Part shown: positions 17,064 through 25,366 of the stretch, piece after piece
How the letters are laid out: every line of letters starts with the position of its first letter
Position numbering within the stretch: the stretch's first letter is position 1
Notes under the pieces: model-generated
What the model saw: only the letters and a program-made list of their open reading frames with translations
What the model was told of the DNA's origin: nothing
The model's database searches: none
Assembly: GCF_051200875.1 (NCBI RefSeq)
Contig: NZ_CP195191.1
Span: 3,844,001 to 3,908,000, forward strand
Direction: 5' to 3'
Origin: Pseudotabrizicola sp051200875
Lineage (GTDB): Bacteria; Pseudomonadota; Alphaproteobacteria; Rhodobacterales; Rhodobacteraceae
DNA length: 64,000 nt
Translations under genes and position numbers: made by a program

Positions 17064-17836
17064 GCCGCTTTGAAGGCAAGGTGATGGTCGTCACCGGGGC
17101 CGCGCAAGGGATTGGCCGCCGTGTGGCCGAACGGGCGGCAGGTGAGGGTGCGAAAGTGCTGATCGTCGACCGCTCGCCTGCACGGGATGAGGTGGTGAAT
17201 GCCATCCGCGCGGCGGGGGGGGTGGCCGAGGCGATCTCGGTCGATCTGGAGACATGGGACGGTTGTGCCGCAGGCATCGCCAAAGCGGTCGAACTCTGGG
17301 GCAGGATTGACATTCTGGTGAACAACGTCGGCGGCACGATCTGGGCCAAGCCCTATGAGCATTATGAGCCGCATCAGATTGAGGCCGAGGTGCGCAGGTC
17401 ACTGTTCCCGACGCTGTTCTGCTGCCGCGCCGCGATTGAACACATGCTGCCGCAGGGCAAGGGTGTGATCGTCAATGTCTCATCCATCGCGACCCGTGGT
17501 CTGAACCGCGTGCCCTACTCCGCCGCAAAAGGCGGGGTGAATGCGATCACGGCAAGTTTGGCTTGGGAAGTGGCCGAGCGCGGCATTCGCGTCGTGGCCA
17601 CCGCGCCGGGGGGAACCGAGGCGCCGCCGCGCGTGGTGCCGCGCAATCCGAACGCTGCCGAGGAGCAGCGCGAGGATTGGTACAAGACCATCGTTGATCA
17701 GACGATCCAATCGTCGCTGATGAAGCGATACGGAACGCTCGACGAACAGGCAGGACCGATCCTGTTTCTGGCGTCGGACGATGCCTCCTACATCACGGGC
17801 GTGACGGTGCCCGTGGGGGGCGGAGACCTGGGCTAG
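17060..17836 (+). CDS. benD: cis-1,2-Dihydroxycyclohexa-3,5-diene-1-carboxylate dehydrogenase
   Basis: This 258-residue short-chain dehydrogenase has cofactor motif VVTGAAQGIGRRVAERAA, ILVNNVGG, catalytic Ser in VNVSSIATRG and Y-x3-K in VPYSAAKGG. In the ben operon it oxidises the benzoate dihydrodiol with decarboxylation to catechol, producing NADH. The start overlaps benC (ATGA). It is followed 41 bp later by the ABC-transporter genes in the same direction. Confidence 0.93.
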   Translation: MSRFEGKVMVVTGAAQGIGRRVAERAAGEGAKVLIVDRSPARDEVVNAIRAAGGVAEAISVDLETWDGCAAGIAKAVELWGRIDILVNNVGGTIWAKPYEHYEPHQIEAEVRRSLFPTLFCCRAAIEHMLPQGKGVIVNVSSIATRGLNRVPYSAAKGGVNAITASLAWEVAERGIRVVATAPGGTEAPPRVVPRNPNAAEEQREDWYKTIVDQTIQSSLMKRYGTLDEQAGPILFLASDDASYITGVTVPVGGGDLG

Positions 17837-17877
17837 GCCTCAAGGCGGGGCTGACCTAACAACCGGAGGAGATACAC

Positions 17878-19050
17878 ATGAAACGCGCGACACTGGCGGC
17901 CCTTGGGCTTGCCACCGGCCTTGCTTTGCCTGCAACAGCCGAAGATATCAAAGTGGGCCTTTTGCTGCCCTATTCCGGCGTCTATGCGGCGCTGGGTAAT
18001 GACATCGAGGCCGGGTTCAATCTGGGTCTTGAGCATTTTGGGGCTGAGACCAGCGCCACCTTTGAGATCGTCAAGGAAGACACCGAGGTGAAGCCCCCGG
18101 TCGCCCTTGCTAAGGCCAAGAAGCTGATCTTGCAGGATGAAGTTAACGTTATGGCGGGCATCGTCTCGTCTGGCGTGTTGGCGGCTGTCCGCGATCTGGT
18201 GCATGGCGCGGAAGTTCCGCTTATCGTGGCCAATGCTGGCAATGACGAAGCGACGGGTGCGCAATGCTCCCCCTTCATCACCCGCATGTCCTTCTCGAAT
18301 GGGCAGATCAACCGCCCTATGGGCAAATGGATGGCGGAACAGGGCATCAAGAAGGTGTTCACGCTGGCCCCCGACTATGCCGCTGGTCGCCAGATGATCG
18401 ACGCCTTTGCCGCCAGCTTTACGGGGGCGGGTGGCGAGATCGTCGGGCAAGAATTCACCCCGTTCCAGAAGACGCAGGATTTCGGGCCCTATCTGGCACA
18501 GGCCAAGGCCAGTGGCGCGGAAGCGGTGTTCGTGTTCTATGCGGGCGGCGAGGCGATTTCCTTCGTCAAGCAATATGACAGCTTTGGTCTGAAAGCCGAT
18601 CTGCCGCTGTATGGCTCGGGCTTCCTGACCTCGTCCTTGTATGTTGAGGCCGAAGGTCCGGCGGCGGAGGGCGTGATCACTGCGCTGCACTATGTGCCGA
18701 CGCTGGACAATGCCGCGAACGTGGCCTTTGCCGAGGCGTTCAAGGCCAAGACGGGCCGGGTGCCTTCGGAATATGCCGTGCAGGGCTATGACACCGCCCG
18801 TGCGCTGATCGAGGCAACCAAGACTGGGGCTGCGGACCGGGAAGCGCTGGCGAACGCGCTGCGTTCGGTGTCGTTCGAAGGCCCGCGTGGTCAGTTGTCG
18901 ATCGACCCGGCGACGAACAACGTCGTCCAGCCGATCTATGTCTATGAAACCGTCGCGGGCGAGGGTGGTCTGACGCAGAAGGTTCTGGCGGCACTGCCAG
19001 CCGAGGCGGACCCGGCGAACGGCTGCGAGATGCCTGCCATCACCAACTGA
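17878..19050 (+). CDS. ABC transporter substrate-binding protein, Liv type
   Basis: This 390-residue periplasmic binding protein (Peripla_BP_6) has a signal peptide (MKRATLAALGLATGLALPATA, cleavage near AEDIK). The mature start IKVGLLLPYSGVYAALGNDIEAG is typical of branched-chain amino acid and aromatic-acid binders. Other matches are LVHGAEVPLIVANAGNDEA, FSNGQINRPMG and YAVQGYDTARALIEATK. A good GGAGGA ribosome site precedes it. Placed between benD and permease genes, it probably binds benzoate or a related aromatic acid; this is context-based. Confidence 0.9.
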   Translation: MKRATLAALGLATGLALPATAEDIKVGLLLPYSGVYAALGNDIEAGFNLGLEHFGAETSATFEIVKEDTEVKPPVALAKAKKLILQDEVNVMAGIVSSGVLAAVRDLVHGAEVPLIVANAGNDEATGAQCSPFITRMSFSNGQINRPMGKWMAEQGIKKVFTLAPDYAAGRQMIDAFAASFTGAGGEIVGQEFTPFQKTQDFGPYLAQAKASGAEAVFVFYAGGEAISFVKQYDSFGLKADLPLYGSGFLTSSLYVEAEGPAAEGVITALHYVPTLDNAANVAFAEAFKAKTGRVPSEYAVQGYDTARALIEATKTGAADREALANALRSVSFEGPRGQLSIDPATNNVVQPIYVYETVAGEGGLTQKVLAALPAEADPANGCEMPAITN

Positions 19051-19106
19051 TAGAACTGGCCCGGCCGCAGCGATGTGGCCGGGCTTTGGCTTGGGGAGGA
19101 CCAACC

Positions 19107-19976
19107 ATGGCGTTTGATCTGGGATTTTGGAGCTTGCAGGGGCTGAACGCACTGCAACTGTCTATGCTGTTGTTTTTGCTGTCGATTGGCCTGACTGTGA
19201 TCTTCGGGCTGATGCATTTCGTCAATCTGGCGCATGGGTCGCTTTATGCGCTGGGTGCCTATTTCGCGGCGACGCTGGCGGGGTTTGGCGGATACTGGGC
19301 CGGGTTCTTTCTGGCCCCTGTGGCGGTGGCCGGGGTTGGCGTGCTGCTGTATTCGGGGCTGATCCGGCGGATGCGGAAATCGGGGCCGATGGCGCAGGTT
19401 CTGGTCACCTTTGGTCTGATCTTTGCGATGCTGGACCTGACGCGGATTTTCTGGGGCGATCTGGCGCTGGCCATCGAGGTGCCGCAGGTGCTGGCGGGGC
19501 GGGTTGCGCTGTTTGGTGTGGAATATCCGACCTATCGGCTGTTCATCATCGCCCTTGGTCTGGCGATCTTTGCCGCACTGGCCTTTGTTCTTGGCCGCAC
19601 GCAGATCGGCGCGATGATCCGCGCGGGCGTGGACAATGATGCGATGGCGGCTTGCCTTGGCATCAATGTAGAGCGACTGTTTTTCATCGTCTTTTGTGTG
19701 GGTTGCGCGCTGGCAGGTCTTGCCGGGGCGGTGGCTGCACCGCTGCTGAGCGTGACGCCTGACATGGGGCTGCAAATCCTGATCCCGACTTTGATCGTGA
19801 TCGTGATCGGTGGCCTTGGGTCGCTGAAAGGCGCGATTGCCGGGTCGCTGATCTTTGGTTTCGTGCAGACCTTTGGCGCGGTGATGGCTCCGCAATTGGC
19901 CTCGGTTCTGATCTATGCGCTGCTGGCCGCCGTGCTGGTAGTGAAGCCAGTCGGCCTGTTTCCGGCGAAAGGATAA
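19107..19976 (+). CDS. ABC transporter permease, LivH type
   Basis: This 289-residue integral membrane protein has the LivH signature region GLTVIFGLMHFVNLAHGSLYALGAYFA near the N-terminus and IVIVIGGLGSLKGAIAGSLIFG near the C-terminus. I use the ATG at 19107 with TTGGGGAGGA upstream; an in-frame ATG at 19086 lies too close to the previous gene's end region. It forms the transmembrane pore with the following LivM-type protein. Confidence 0.92.
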   Translation: MAFDLGFWSLQGLNALQLSMLLFLLSIGLTVIFGLMHFVNLAHGSLYALGAYFAATLAGFGGYWAGFFLAPVAVAGVGVLLYSGLIRRMRKSGPMAQVLVTFGLIFAMLDLTRIFWGDLALAIEVPQVLAGRVALFGVEYPTYRLFIIALGLAIFAALAFVLGRTQIGAMIRAGVDNDAMAACLGINVERLFFIVFCVGCALAGLAGAVAAPLLSVTPDMGLQILIPTLIVIVIGGLGSLKGAIAGSLIFGFVQTFGAVMAPQLASVLIYALLAAVLVVKPVGLFPAKG

Positions 19977-19979
19977 GCC

Positions 19980-20984
19980 ATGTTTCAACATAACACTCTT
20001 CGTTACGCGGTTCTGATCCTGCTGGCGGCGGGCGCGCTGTTTCAGGCGTTGACGGCGGAATATTTCGGGCTGGAGATCCTGACCGAGATTGCGATCCTTG
20101 CCATGCTGGTGCTAGCGCTGGACATCGTTGCGGGCTTTGGCGGAATGGTCTCGCTGTGCCACGGGGCGCTGATGGGCGTGGGGGCCTATGCCTTTGCGCT
20201 GCTGGCGGGGCAGGCGGGCATTGCGCCTGCGCTGGCGATGGCCGGGGCGGTTGCGGTGTCGGGCGTGATTGCATGGATCATCGGGGCGATTTGTTCGCGC
20301 AGCCATGGCATTTACTTCATCATGGCGACTTTGGCCTTTGGGCAGATGGCCTATTCCTATGTCTTTGAGTCCCCTGTTCTTGGTGGGGATGACGGGATCA
20401 GCGGGATTTCGCGGCTTGACCTGTCGTGGATTGGGGTTGATCTGGACGATAGCCGCGCCTTCGCGCTGTTCTGCCTTGCACTTTTGGCGGCGGTATATGG
20501 CGCGTCGGTTCTGATCCTGCGGTCAGGGCTGGGGCGGTCGCTTTCCGGCGTCATGCATAATGAACAGCGGATGCGGGCGCTGGGGCTGACCGTCTGGCGG
20601 GTCAAGGCCGATGTCTTTGGCCTGTCTGGCATGATTGCGGGTTTGGCTGGGGCTTTGGCTGCGCAGCATACCATGTTCATCTCGCCCGGTTTGCTTGGCT
20701 GGACCGTGTCAGGCGAGGCGCTGGTCGTCGTGATCCTTGGTGGGCTTGGCACGTTGGTGGGGCCGATGGTTGGCGCGGTGGCCTTTGTGGTGTTGAAGCA
20801 TGAGCTTAGCGCGATCACCACTTATTGGCACCTGATCGTGGGCGTCATTCTGATCGCCGTGGTGATGAGCCGAGCCAACGGGATTTTCGGCTGGGTCGAG
20901 GCGCGGTGGGGTTCCAGGATCGAGCGGCGCTTGGCCGATGCGACCCGCAAACAGCAAGGGGAAGGGGTGGCAAACGATGCTTGA
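19980..20984 (+). CDS. ABC transporter permease, LivM type
   Basis: This 334-residue membrane protein has LivM signatures: LALDIVAGFGGMVSLCHGALMGVGAYAFAL and VVVILGGLGTLVGPMVGAVAFV, plus the EAA-like region RMRALGLTVWRVKADVFGLSG. It starts 3 bp after livH and its end overlaps the ATPase gene. It is the second permease half of the importer. Confidence 0.92.
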   Translation: MFQHNTLRYAVLILLAAGALFQALTAEYFGLEILTEIAILAMLVLALDIVAGFGGMVSLCHGALMGVGAYAFALLAGQAGIAPALAMAGAVAVSGVIAWIIGAICSRSHGIYFIMATLAFGQMAYSYVFESPVLGGDDGISGISRLDLSWIGVDLDDSRAFALFCLALLAAVYGASVLILRSGLGRSLSGVMHNEQRMRALGLTVWRVKADVFGLSGMIAGLAGALAAQHTMFISPGLLGWTVSGEALVVVILGGLGTLVGPMVGAVAFVVLKHELSAITTYWHLIVGVILIAVVMSRANGIFGWVEARWGSRIERRLADATRKQQGEGVANDA

Positions 20985-21720
20985 GACACGCAATCTGAGC
21001 AAGAGTTTCGGCGCAATCCATGTCACGCGAAATGTCTCCTTGAAGCTGGAGAGGGGCGAGCGGCGGGTGATCCTTGGGCCGAACGGCGCGGGCAAAACCA
21101 CGCTGTTCAACCAGTTGGTTGGCGAATTGACGCCGGATGCCGGGTCTGTCCATCTGGCGGGTGAGGATGTGACGGCGCTGCCGGTGGCAAAGCGGGCGCG
21201 GCGGGGTCTGTCGCGCAGCTATCAGAAGAACACCTTGTTCGATGGGCTGACGGTGGAGCAGAACCTTGGCCTCGCGGCGGCGCTGTTTACCGGTCATGCA
21301 ACACGACTTTGGTCGGACAGTCTGGCCAAGCCCGAGGTGCGCGAGATTGTGGCCGAGGTTGCCGAGCAGGTGAACCTGATGCCCTATCTGCATGCCCGCG
21401 TGTCCGAGGTGAGTTACGGTGTGCGGCGGCAGTTGGAGGTGGGAGTGGCCTTGGCAACCCGGCCTTTGGTTCTGCTGATGGACGAGCCGACCAGTGGCGT
21501 GGGGCCGGAAATGTCGAAGGGGTTTCATGACCTTTTGAACAACCTGCCGCGCGATCTGACGCTTCTCATCATCGAGCATGACATGGATCTGGCCTTTGAC
21601 GTGGCCGATACGATCACGGTTCTGAACTATGGCGAGGTGGTGTTCGACGGCCTGCCCGAAGAGGCGCGGGGATCGAAGCTGCTCAAGGACATTTATCTGG
21701 GGAGCTGGGAAGATGCTTGA
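20977..21720 (+). CDS. ABC transporter ATP-binding protein, LivG type
   Basis: This 247-residue ATPase has Walker A GPNGAGKTTLF, a signature region around EVSYGVRRQLEVGVALATRP (non-canonical SYGVR in place of SGGQ, common in LivG), Walker B LVLLMDEPTSGVG and H-loop IIEHDMD. The ATG at 20977 lies inside the livM stop region (8-bp overlap), indicating translational coupling. It energises aromatic or amino acid uptake. Confidence 0.92.
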   Translation: MLETRNLSKSFGAIHVTRNVSLKLERGERRVILGPNGAGKTTLFNQLVGELTPDAGSVHLAGEDVTALPVAKRARRGLSRSYQKNTLFDGLTVEQNLGLAAALFTGHATRLWSDSLAKPEVREIVAEVAEQVNLMPYLHARVSEVSYGVRRQLEVGVALATRPLVLLMDEPTSGVGPEMSKGFHDLLNNLPRDLTLLIIEHDMDLAFDVADTITVLNYGEVVFDGLPEEARGSKLLKDIYLGSWEDA

Positions 21721-22411
21721 GCTGAAATCCATCCAGTCGGGCTATGGCGAGACGCAAGTGCTGTATGGCCTGTCGCTGGAGGCGAAGGCGGGGCGCGTGC
21801 TGGCCATTCTGGGCCGCAACGGGGCCGGGAAATCGACCACGCTGAAGACCATCATGGGTCTTTTGCCGCTGAAATCGGGCGAGATCGTCTATGAGGGCAA
21901 GCCGATTGCCGCGCGCCCCTTTGACATTGCGAAGGCGGGCATCGCCTATGTGCCGGAAACGCGAGACATTTTCCCGTCACTGTCCGTGCGGGAAAATCTG
22001 GAAATCGCCGCCAAGCGGTTTGGCGGGACCGGGGCGGATTGGACGATGGAGCGGGTCTTGGCCCTATTCCCACGTCTGGGCGAGCGGTTGGACAATGGCG
22101 GCACGCAGCTTTCGGGCGGAGAGCAGCAGATGCTGTCGATTGCCCGGGCGCTTTTGATGAACCCACGCCTGTTGATTTTGGATGAGCCGACCGAGGGGCT
22201 GGCGCCGATCATCGTCAAGCTGATCCATGACAAGCTGAAAGAGTTGAAAGAGGCCGGCCTGTCGATGATTTTGGTCGAGCAGAATTTTGGCTTTGCGACC
22301 TCGCTTGCCGATGACGTGGTGGTGGTCGGCAAGGGCCAAGTGGTCTGGACCGGCAGCGCCGCCGAGATTCGTGGCAATGCGCAGGTTCAACACGAATGGC
22401 TGGGTGTCTGA
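21713..22411 (+). CDS. ABC transporter ATP-binding protein, LivF type
   Basis: This 232-residue ATPase has Walker A GRNGAGKSTTLKTIMGLL, signature LSGGEQQMLSIARALL, Walker B LLILDEPTEGLAP and H-loop ILVEQN. It overlaps livG by 8 bp. It is the last gene of the catB-benABCD-liv unit and is followed by a terminator hairpin at 22418. Confidence 0.92.
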   Translation: MLELKSIQSGYGETQVLYGLSLEAKAGRVLAILGRNGAGKSTTLKTIMGLLPLKSGEIVYEGKPIAARPFDIAKAGIAYVPETRDIFPSLSVRENLEIAAKRFGGTGADWTMERVLALFPRLGERLDNGGTQLSGGEQQMLSIARALLMNPRLLILDEPTEGLAPIIVKLIHDKLKELKEAGLSMILVEQNFGFATSLADDVVVVGKGQVVWTGSAAEIRGNAQVQHEWLGV

Positions 22412-22417
22412 GCTAGG

Positions 22418-22441
22418 GGGCGGCGGAGAAATCTGCCGCCC
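22418..22441. terminator. Shared hairpin between convergent livF and LysR gene
   Basis: GGGCGGC and GCCGCCC, extended by three more pairs, form a stem around a GAAA tetraloop. It sits between the two convergent stop codons and could terminate both transcripts. There is no long T-run on either side. Confidence 0.6.
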
Positions 22442-22443
22442 GG

Positions 22444-23334
22444 TCAGATGACCTTGCGCGCGACCTTTTGCGCCAGTTTCACAAAGTTCTGCACATGCAC
22501 CCCCTGTTCATCGAGGCGATAGTTCAGCGACAGGGCGGTGCGGGCAATCTCGGGTTCGATTTTCAAGAACTTCATGCCCTTGCGCGGGGCGTTTGAAACG
22601 GATTCCGGCACGATGCAAACGCCTTCACCCACAGCAACCAGACCAAGCGCGGTTTGCAGATCCATGCACCAAATGCGCAGGGGGGCTTTGAAGCCCGCAT
22701 CTTCAATCGCCTTCAGCACGAAATCCGCATAGCTGGGGCGCGGGTATTCGGGGTAAAGGATCAGATTGTGGGTCATCAGCCGTTCCAGTTTGGCGACCGA
22801 CCGCCCGCCGGTATCGACGACATCGGGCAGGGCGAGGATCAGCTTTTCCTCCAAGAGTTCCCGCGTCAGGAATTCCGGATCTTGCAGCGCCGGGCGGGCA
22901 AAGACCACGTCCAACTCGCGCGAGATCAGGGCGCGGTGAAGCTGCGCGTTGTTCATCGGGATCAGGCTGAGGTTCACCTCGGGGTAATTCGCGCGGTAGG
23001 ATTTGATGATATTGGGCATGATGCCAAAGGTGGCCGAGCCCACAAACCCAATCCGCAGGCGGCCTTCGGCCCCTTGGCCCAGACGGCGGACCTCGAGCTT
23101 GGTATCTTCAAGCTGGGCAAGGATCGACTTGCCGCGCGCCAGAAGGCGTTCGCCTGCCTGCGTGAGGGAGATCGCGCTGCGGCCCCGGTTGAACAGGATC
23201 GCGCCCAGCTCTTCCTCGATCTGCTTGATCTGACGGCTGAGCGGCGGCTGCGCCATGTCCAGCCGTTCGGCCGCACGACCGAAATGCAACTCCTCGGCCA
23301 CGGCAATGAAATACGTCAACTGCTTGAAGTTCAT
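22444..23334 (-). CDS. LysR family regulator, BenM/CatR-like
   Basis: This 296-residue LTTR has an N-terminal HTH (QLTYFIAVAEELHFGRAAERLDMAQPPLSRQIKQIEEELG), closely resembling CatR/BenM proteins that sense cis,cis-muconate and/or benzoate. The effector domain begins GRLRIGFVGSATFGIMPNIIKSYRANYPEV and includes LILYPEYPRPSYADFVL, also BenM-like. It is convergent with the ben-liv operon and about 890 bp downstream (in reverse) of the catA cluster. It probably activates cat and/or ben genes, alongside the MarR protein at 7384. Confidence 0.88.
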   Translation of the reverse strand: MNFKQLTYFIAVAEELHFGRAAERLDMAQPPLSRQIKQIEEELGAILFNRGRSAISLTQAGERLLARGKSILAQLEDTKLEVRRLGQGAEGRLRIGFVGSATFGIMPNIIKSYRANYPEVNLSLIPMNNAQLHRALISRELDVVFARPALQDPEFLTRELLEEKLILALPDVVDTGGRSVAKLERLMTHNLILYPEYPRPSYADFVLKAIEDAGFKAPLRIWCMDLQTALGLVAVGEGVCIVPESVSNAPRKGMKFLKIEPEIARTALSLNYRLDEQGVHVQNFVKLAQKVARKVI

Positions 23335-23509
23335 ATCCTGCCGTCCTCCCCCTTGAGGGACGTTAGGGCAAGTTAGGATTTGGGGAAAGGCCTCTGAAAG
23401 AAGGGGGGAGAGATGGCTGAAATTCTACAAGGTTGATCGACTCTTCAGCCTCGGTTCGCGCGTCGCGTGTCCGAAGCCACAGCGTCGACAATGCAAGACA
23501 GTTAGGACA
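23335..23509. other. Intergenic region upstream of the LysR gene
   Basis: This contains the presumed promoter of the LysR gene (reverse). I see no GGTAT-N6-ATACC site and no coding frame. Confidence 0.4.
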
Positions 23510-24040
23510 TCACCGGAAACCTTCGGCGATTAGCGTTTGAAAGTCCAACTCAAGGCGTTTGTGCATATCGCGCCGCCTTTCCTTCGGCAGCGTGCGCAGA
23601 TACCTTTTCATTTGCCGGAACCTTAAGGCGCGTAACGGGTCGATGAGACTGTGCACCAAGCCATAGGCCATTGAGCCCAAGATAAGCATGACCCAAAGCA
23701 CGGCGACGCTGTGCAGAATTTGGTTGCCCTGGCTCAAAACTGACGCGGCGACGAGAATGAGGGTAAGAAGCAAGGTAACGAAACGCCCCAAAGGCCCCAA
23801 TCTTCGCCAGACAATTTCAATGCTGTCCGAGTAGAGACCCAGACCGCCCGATAGGCCCAAGAGGATAACTGCACGATCAACAAGCGCAGACCAAACGCCG
23901 ATTTGAAGGATTTGCGCGACGCAAACGCCTAGGGCGAGCAGTACGAGTAGCAAACGCAACAATGCAACGGCTCTTAGTGACCTCATCGGTTCTATTGGGA
24001 CATGCTGGCCAAGCACATCGAAGTCGGGCGTTGAGTTCAT
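23510..24040 (-). CDS. Hypothetical four-helix membrane protein
   Basis: This 176-residue protein has four predicted hydrophobic helices (about 24-45, 52-70, 84-103, 110-131) and a basic, charged C-terminal tail (RQMKRYLRTLPKERRRDMHKR). I do not recognise the family. The tail probably faces the cytoplasm. It lies between the LysR regulator and catA on the same strand, with a catA terminator upstream, so it is likely transcribed separately. Slightly lower GC than its neighbours suggests it may have been inserted into the island. Confidence 0.6.
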   Translation of the reverse strand: MNSTPDFDVLGQHVPIEPMRSLRAVALLRLLLVLLALGVCVAQILQIGVWSALVDRAVILLGLSGGLGLYSDSIEIVWRRLGPLGRFVTLLLTLILVAASVLSQGNQILHSVAVLWVMLILGSMAYGLVHSLIDPLRALRFRQMKRYLRTLPKERRRDMHKRLELDFQTLIAEGFR

Positions 24041-24166
24041 TTATGCCTCTCGGATCAATCCCTACCCAAGATTATCCGACATGGTGGCCCTTTTGTGGCG
24101 CTCTCCCGAAGGAGTTATTGATCGGCGATCTCATGGCTTTTTGCCCATGGATCCGTCGCTGGACAG

Positions 24167-24195
24167 AAAAAAAGGCCCCCGAAACTCAGGGGCCT
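24167..24195 (-). terminator. Rho-independent terminator of catA
   Basis: On the reverse strand AGGCCCC, an 8-nt loop and GGGGGCCT are followed by seven T. It is 27 bp past the catA stop. Confidence 0.85.
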
Positions 24196-24221
24196 GAAGT
24201 CGACAGGGAGGTAGGGGTCGT

Positions 24222-25097
24222 TTACTCGGCAGCCACGGCGCGGACGGCGGCTTGTGCTTTCAGCGTGAAGTCGAATTCGAAGTGCAGGTCAGTGCCCAGC
24301 TCCTTCGGAGCCGGTTTGAACTTGCCGATCAGGCTTTGCTTGACGGCGAAAACGCTGTCTTCTTCCAGCCACTTGCTGTCCGCGTCGTAGATCTGGCTGA
24401 TCAGCGGGCGGTAGCCTTCTTTCGAGATGATGAAGTGCATGTGGCCGGGGCGGTTCGGGTGGTGGCCCATGAAGCGGAGAAGCTCGCCCGCGGTTTCATC
24501 TTCCGGGATCGGATAGGGCACGGGGCGCACGGCGACAAAGGCGTAGTGGCCGTTCTCATCGGTTTCAAACCGGCCGCGCAGGTTGTATTCCGGCTGGTCG
24601 GGGTCAAGGTTTTCGTAGATGCCGTTCGGCGCGTCTTCCCAGACGTCAAGCGTCACGCCGGCAATGCCCTTGCCGCTCTCGTCCTTGATGTACCCTTCGA
24701 AATAGGCGGTTTCTTCGTTGTCGTAATGCTTTTGGATCGTGGTGCCGCCCTTGGGCAGAACCGGCGGGTTTTCGCGGTAGAACGGGCCAAGCACCGTCGA
24801 CTCGCTTTCATTGCCTTCGATCGGGTTGGTCATCATATCGACCAGAACCTCGACGCCCAGAATGTCACCCAACAGGATGAATTCCTGGCGGTTTTCGTTG
24901 CAGAGCTTGCCAGCGCGGGCAAGGTACTGGCAGGCGGCGATGAATTCGTCGTGCTGCAGCTTTACGTCTTTGATAAAGCCGTGCAGGTGCTTGATCAGCG
25001 AGGTCATGATTTCGCGCTGACGGTCGGTCACGGTGCCGTGCTTGCCAAGGCTGGCGACGACGACGTCGGTGATATTGTCCTGATTGACGATGCCCAT
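24222..25097 (-). CDS. catA: Intradiol ring-cleavage dioxygenase (catechol 1,2-dioxygenase)
   Basis: This 291-residue Fe(III) dioxygenase has an N-terminal helical dimerisation domain (about 10-100). The catalytic domain opens ESTVLGPFYRENPP. Iron ligands are Tyr in GIYENLD, Tyr in RPVPYPIP and the His pair in GHMHF. In this island it cleaves catechol to cis,cis-muconate. The ESTVLGPFY and GRFETDENGHYAFVAVRPVPYPIP segments are nearer to hydroxyquinol 1,2-dioxygenase-type enzymes than to Pseudomonas CatA, so specificity could be broader. It is divergent from the enol-lactonase operon, with two operator candidates between. Confidence 0.87.
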   Translation of the reverse strand: MGIVNQDNITDVVVASLGKHGTVTDRQREIMTSLIKHLHGFIKDVKLQHDEFIAACQYLARAGKLCNENRQEFILLGDILGVEVLVDMMTNPIEGNESESTVLGPFYRENPPVLPKGGTTIQKHYDNEETAYFEGYIKDESGKGIAGVTLDVWEDAPNGIYENLDPDQPEYNLRGRFETDENGHYAFVAVRPVPYPIPEDETAGELLRFMGHHPNRPGHMHFIISKEGYRPLISQIYDADSKWLEEDSVFAVKQSLIGKFKPAPKELGTDLHFEFDFTLKAQAAVRAVAAE

Positions 25098-25201
25098 GGG
25101 TTCTCTCCTCCTCCTGGCAGTCTGGTTTCGTTGGGGGGTGCATTACCCCGCCGACTGACCTGACCCTTCCCGAAACGCGGCCTTTTCCCAATGCCTGCAG
25201 C

Positions 25202-25217
25202 GGTATCGGGTGATACC
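25202..25217. promoter_or_regulatory. Operator candidate GGTAT-N6-ATACC, copy 3
   Basis: This is a perfect repeat that extends to 8-bp arms: GCGGTATC, GGGT, GATACCGC (25200-25219). It is 104 bp before the catA start on the reverse strand and is probably the catA-side operator of the divergent promoter region 25098-25366. Confidence 0.65.
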
Positions 25218-25280
25218 GCAGGCGTGCGGACCTGCATTCTCGCCAAAAAAGAGGGTGTTTGTGCGTACCCTTGGGGAAAT

Positions 25281-25296
25281 GGTATCGCCTCATACC
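25281..25296. promoter_or_regulatory. Operator candidate GGTAT-N6-ATACC, copy 4
   Basis: GGTAT CGCCTC ATACC, a perfect 5-6-5 inverted repeat, is 70 bp before the GTG start of the SCP2-like gene and 79 bp (centre to centre) from copy 3. That is about 7.5 helical turns, so DNA looping between the two is not obviously in phase. Confidence 0.65.
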
Positions 25297-25366
25297 TGCG
25301 GCGGCATGGATGGGCGCCGCCTTCCTGTGCCAGCTTTCGTTCAGATCGAACAGGCGGGAGGCAACG

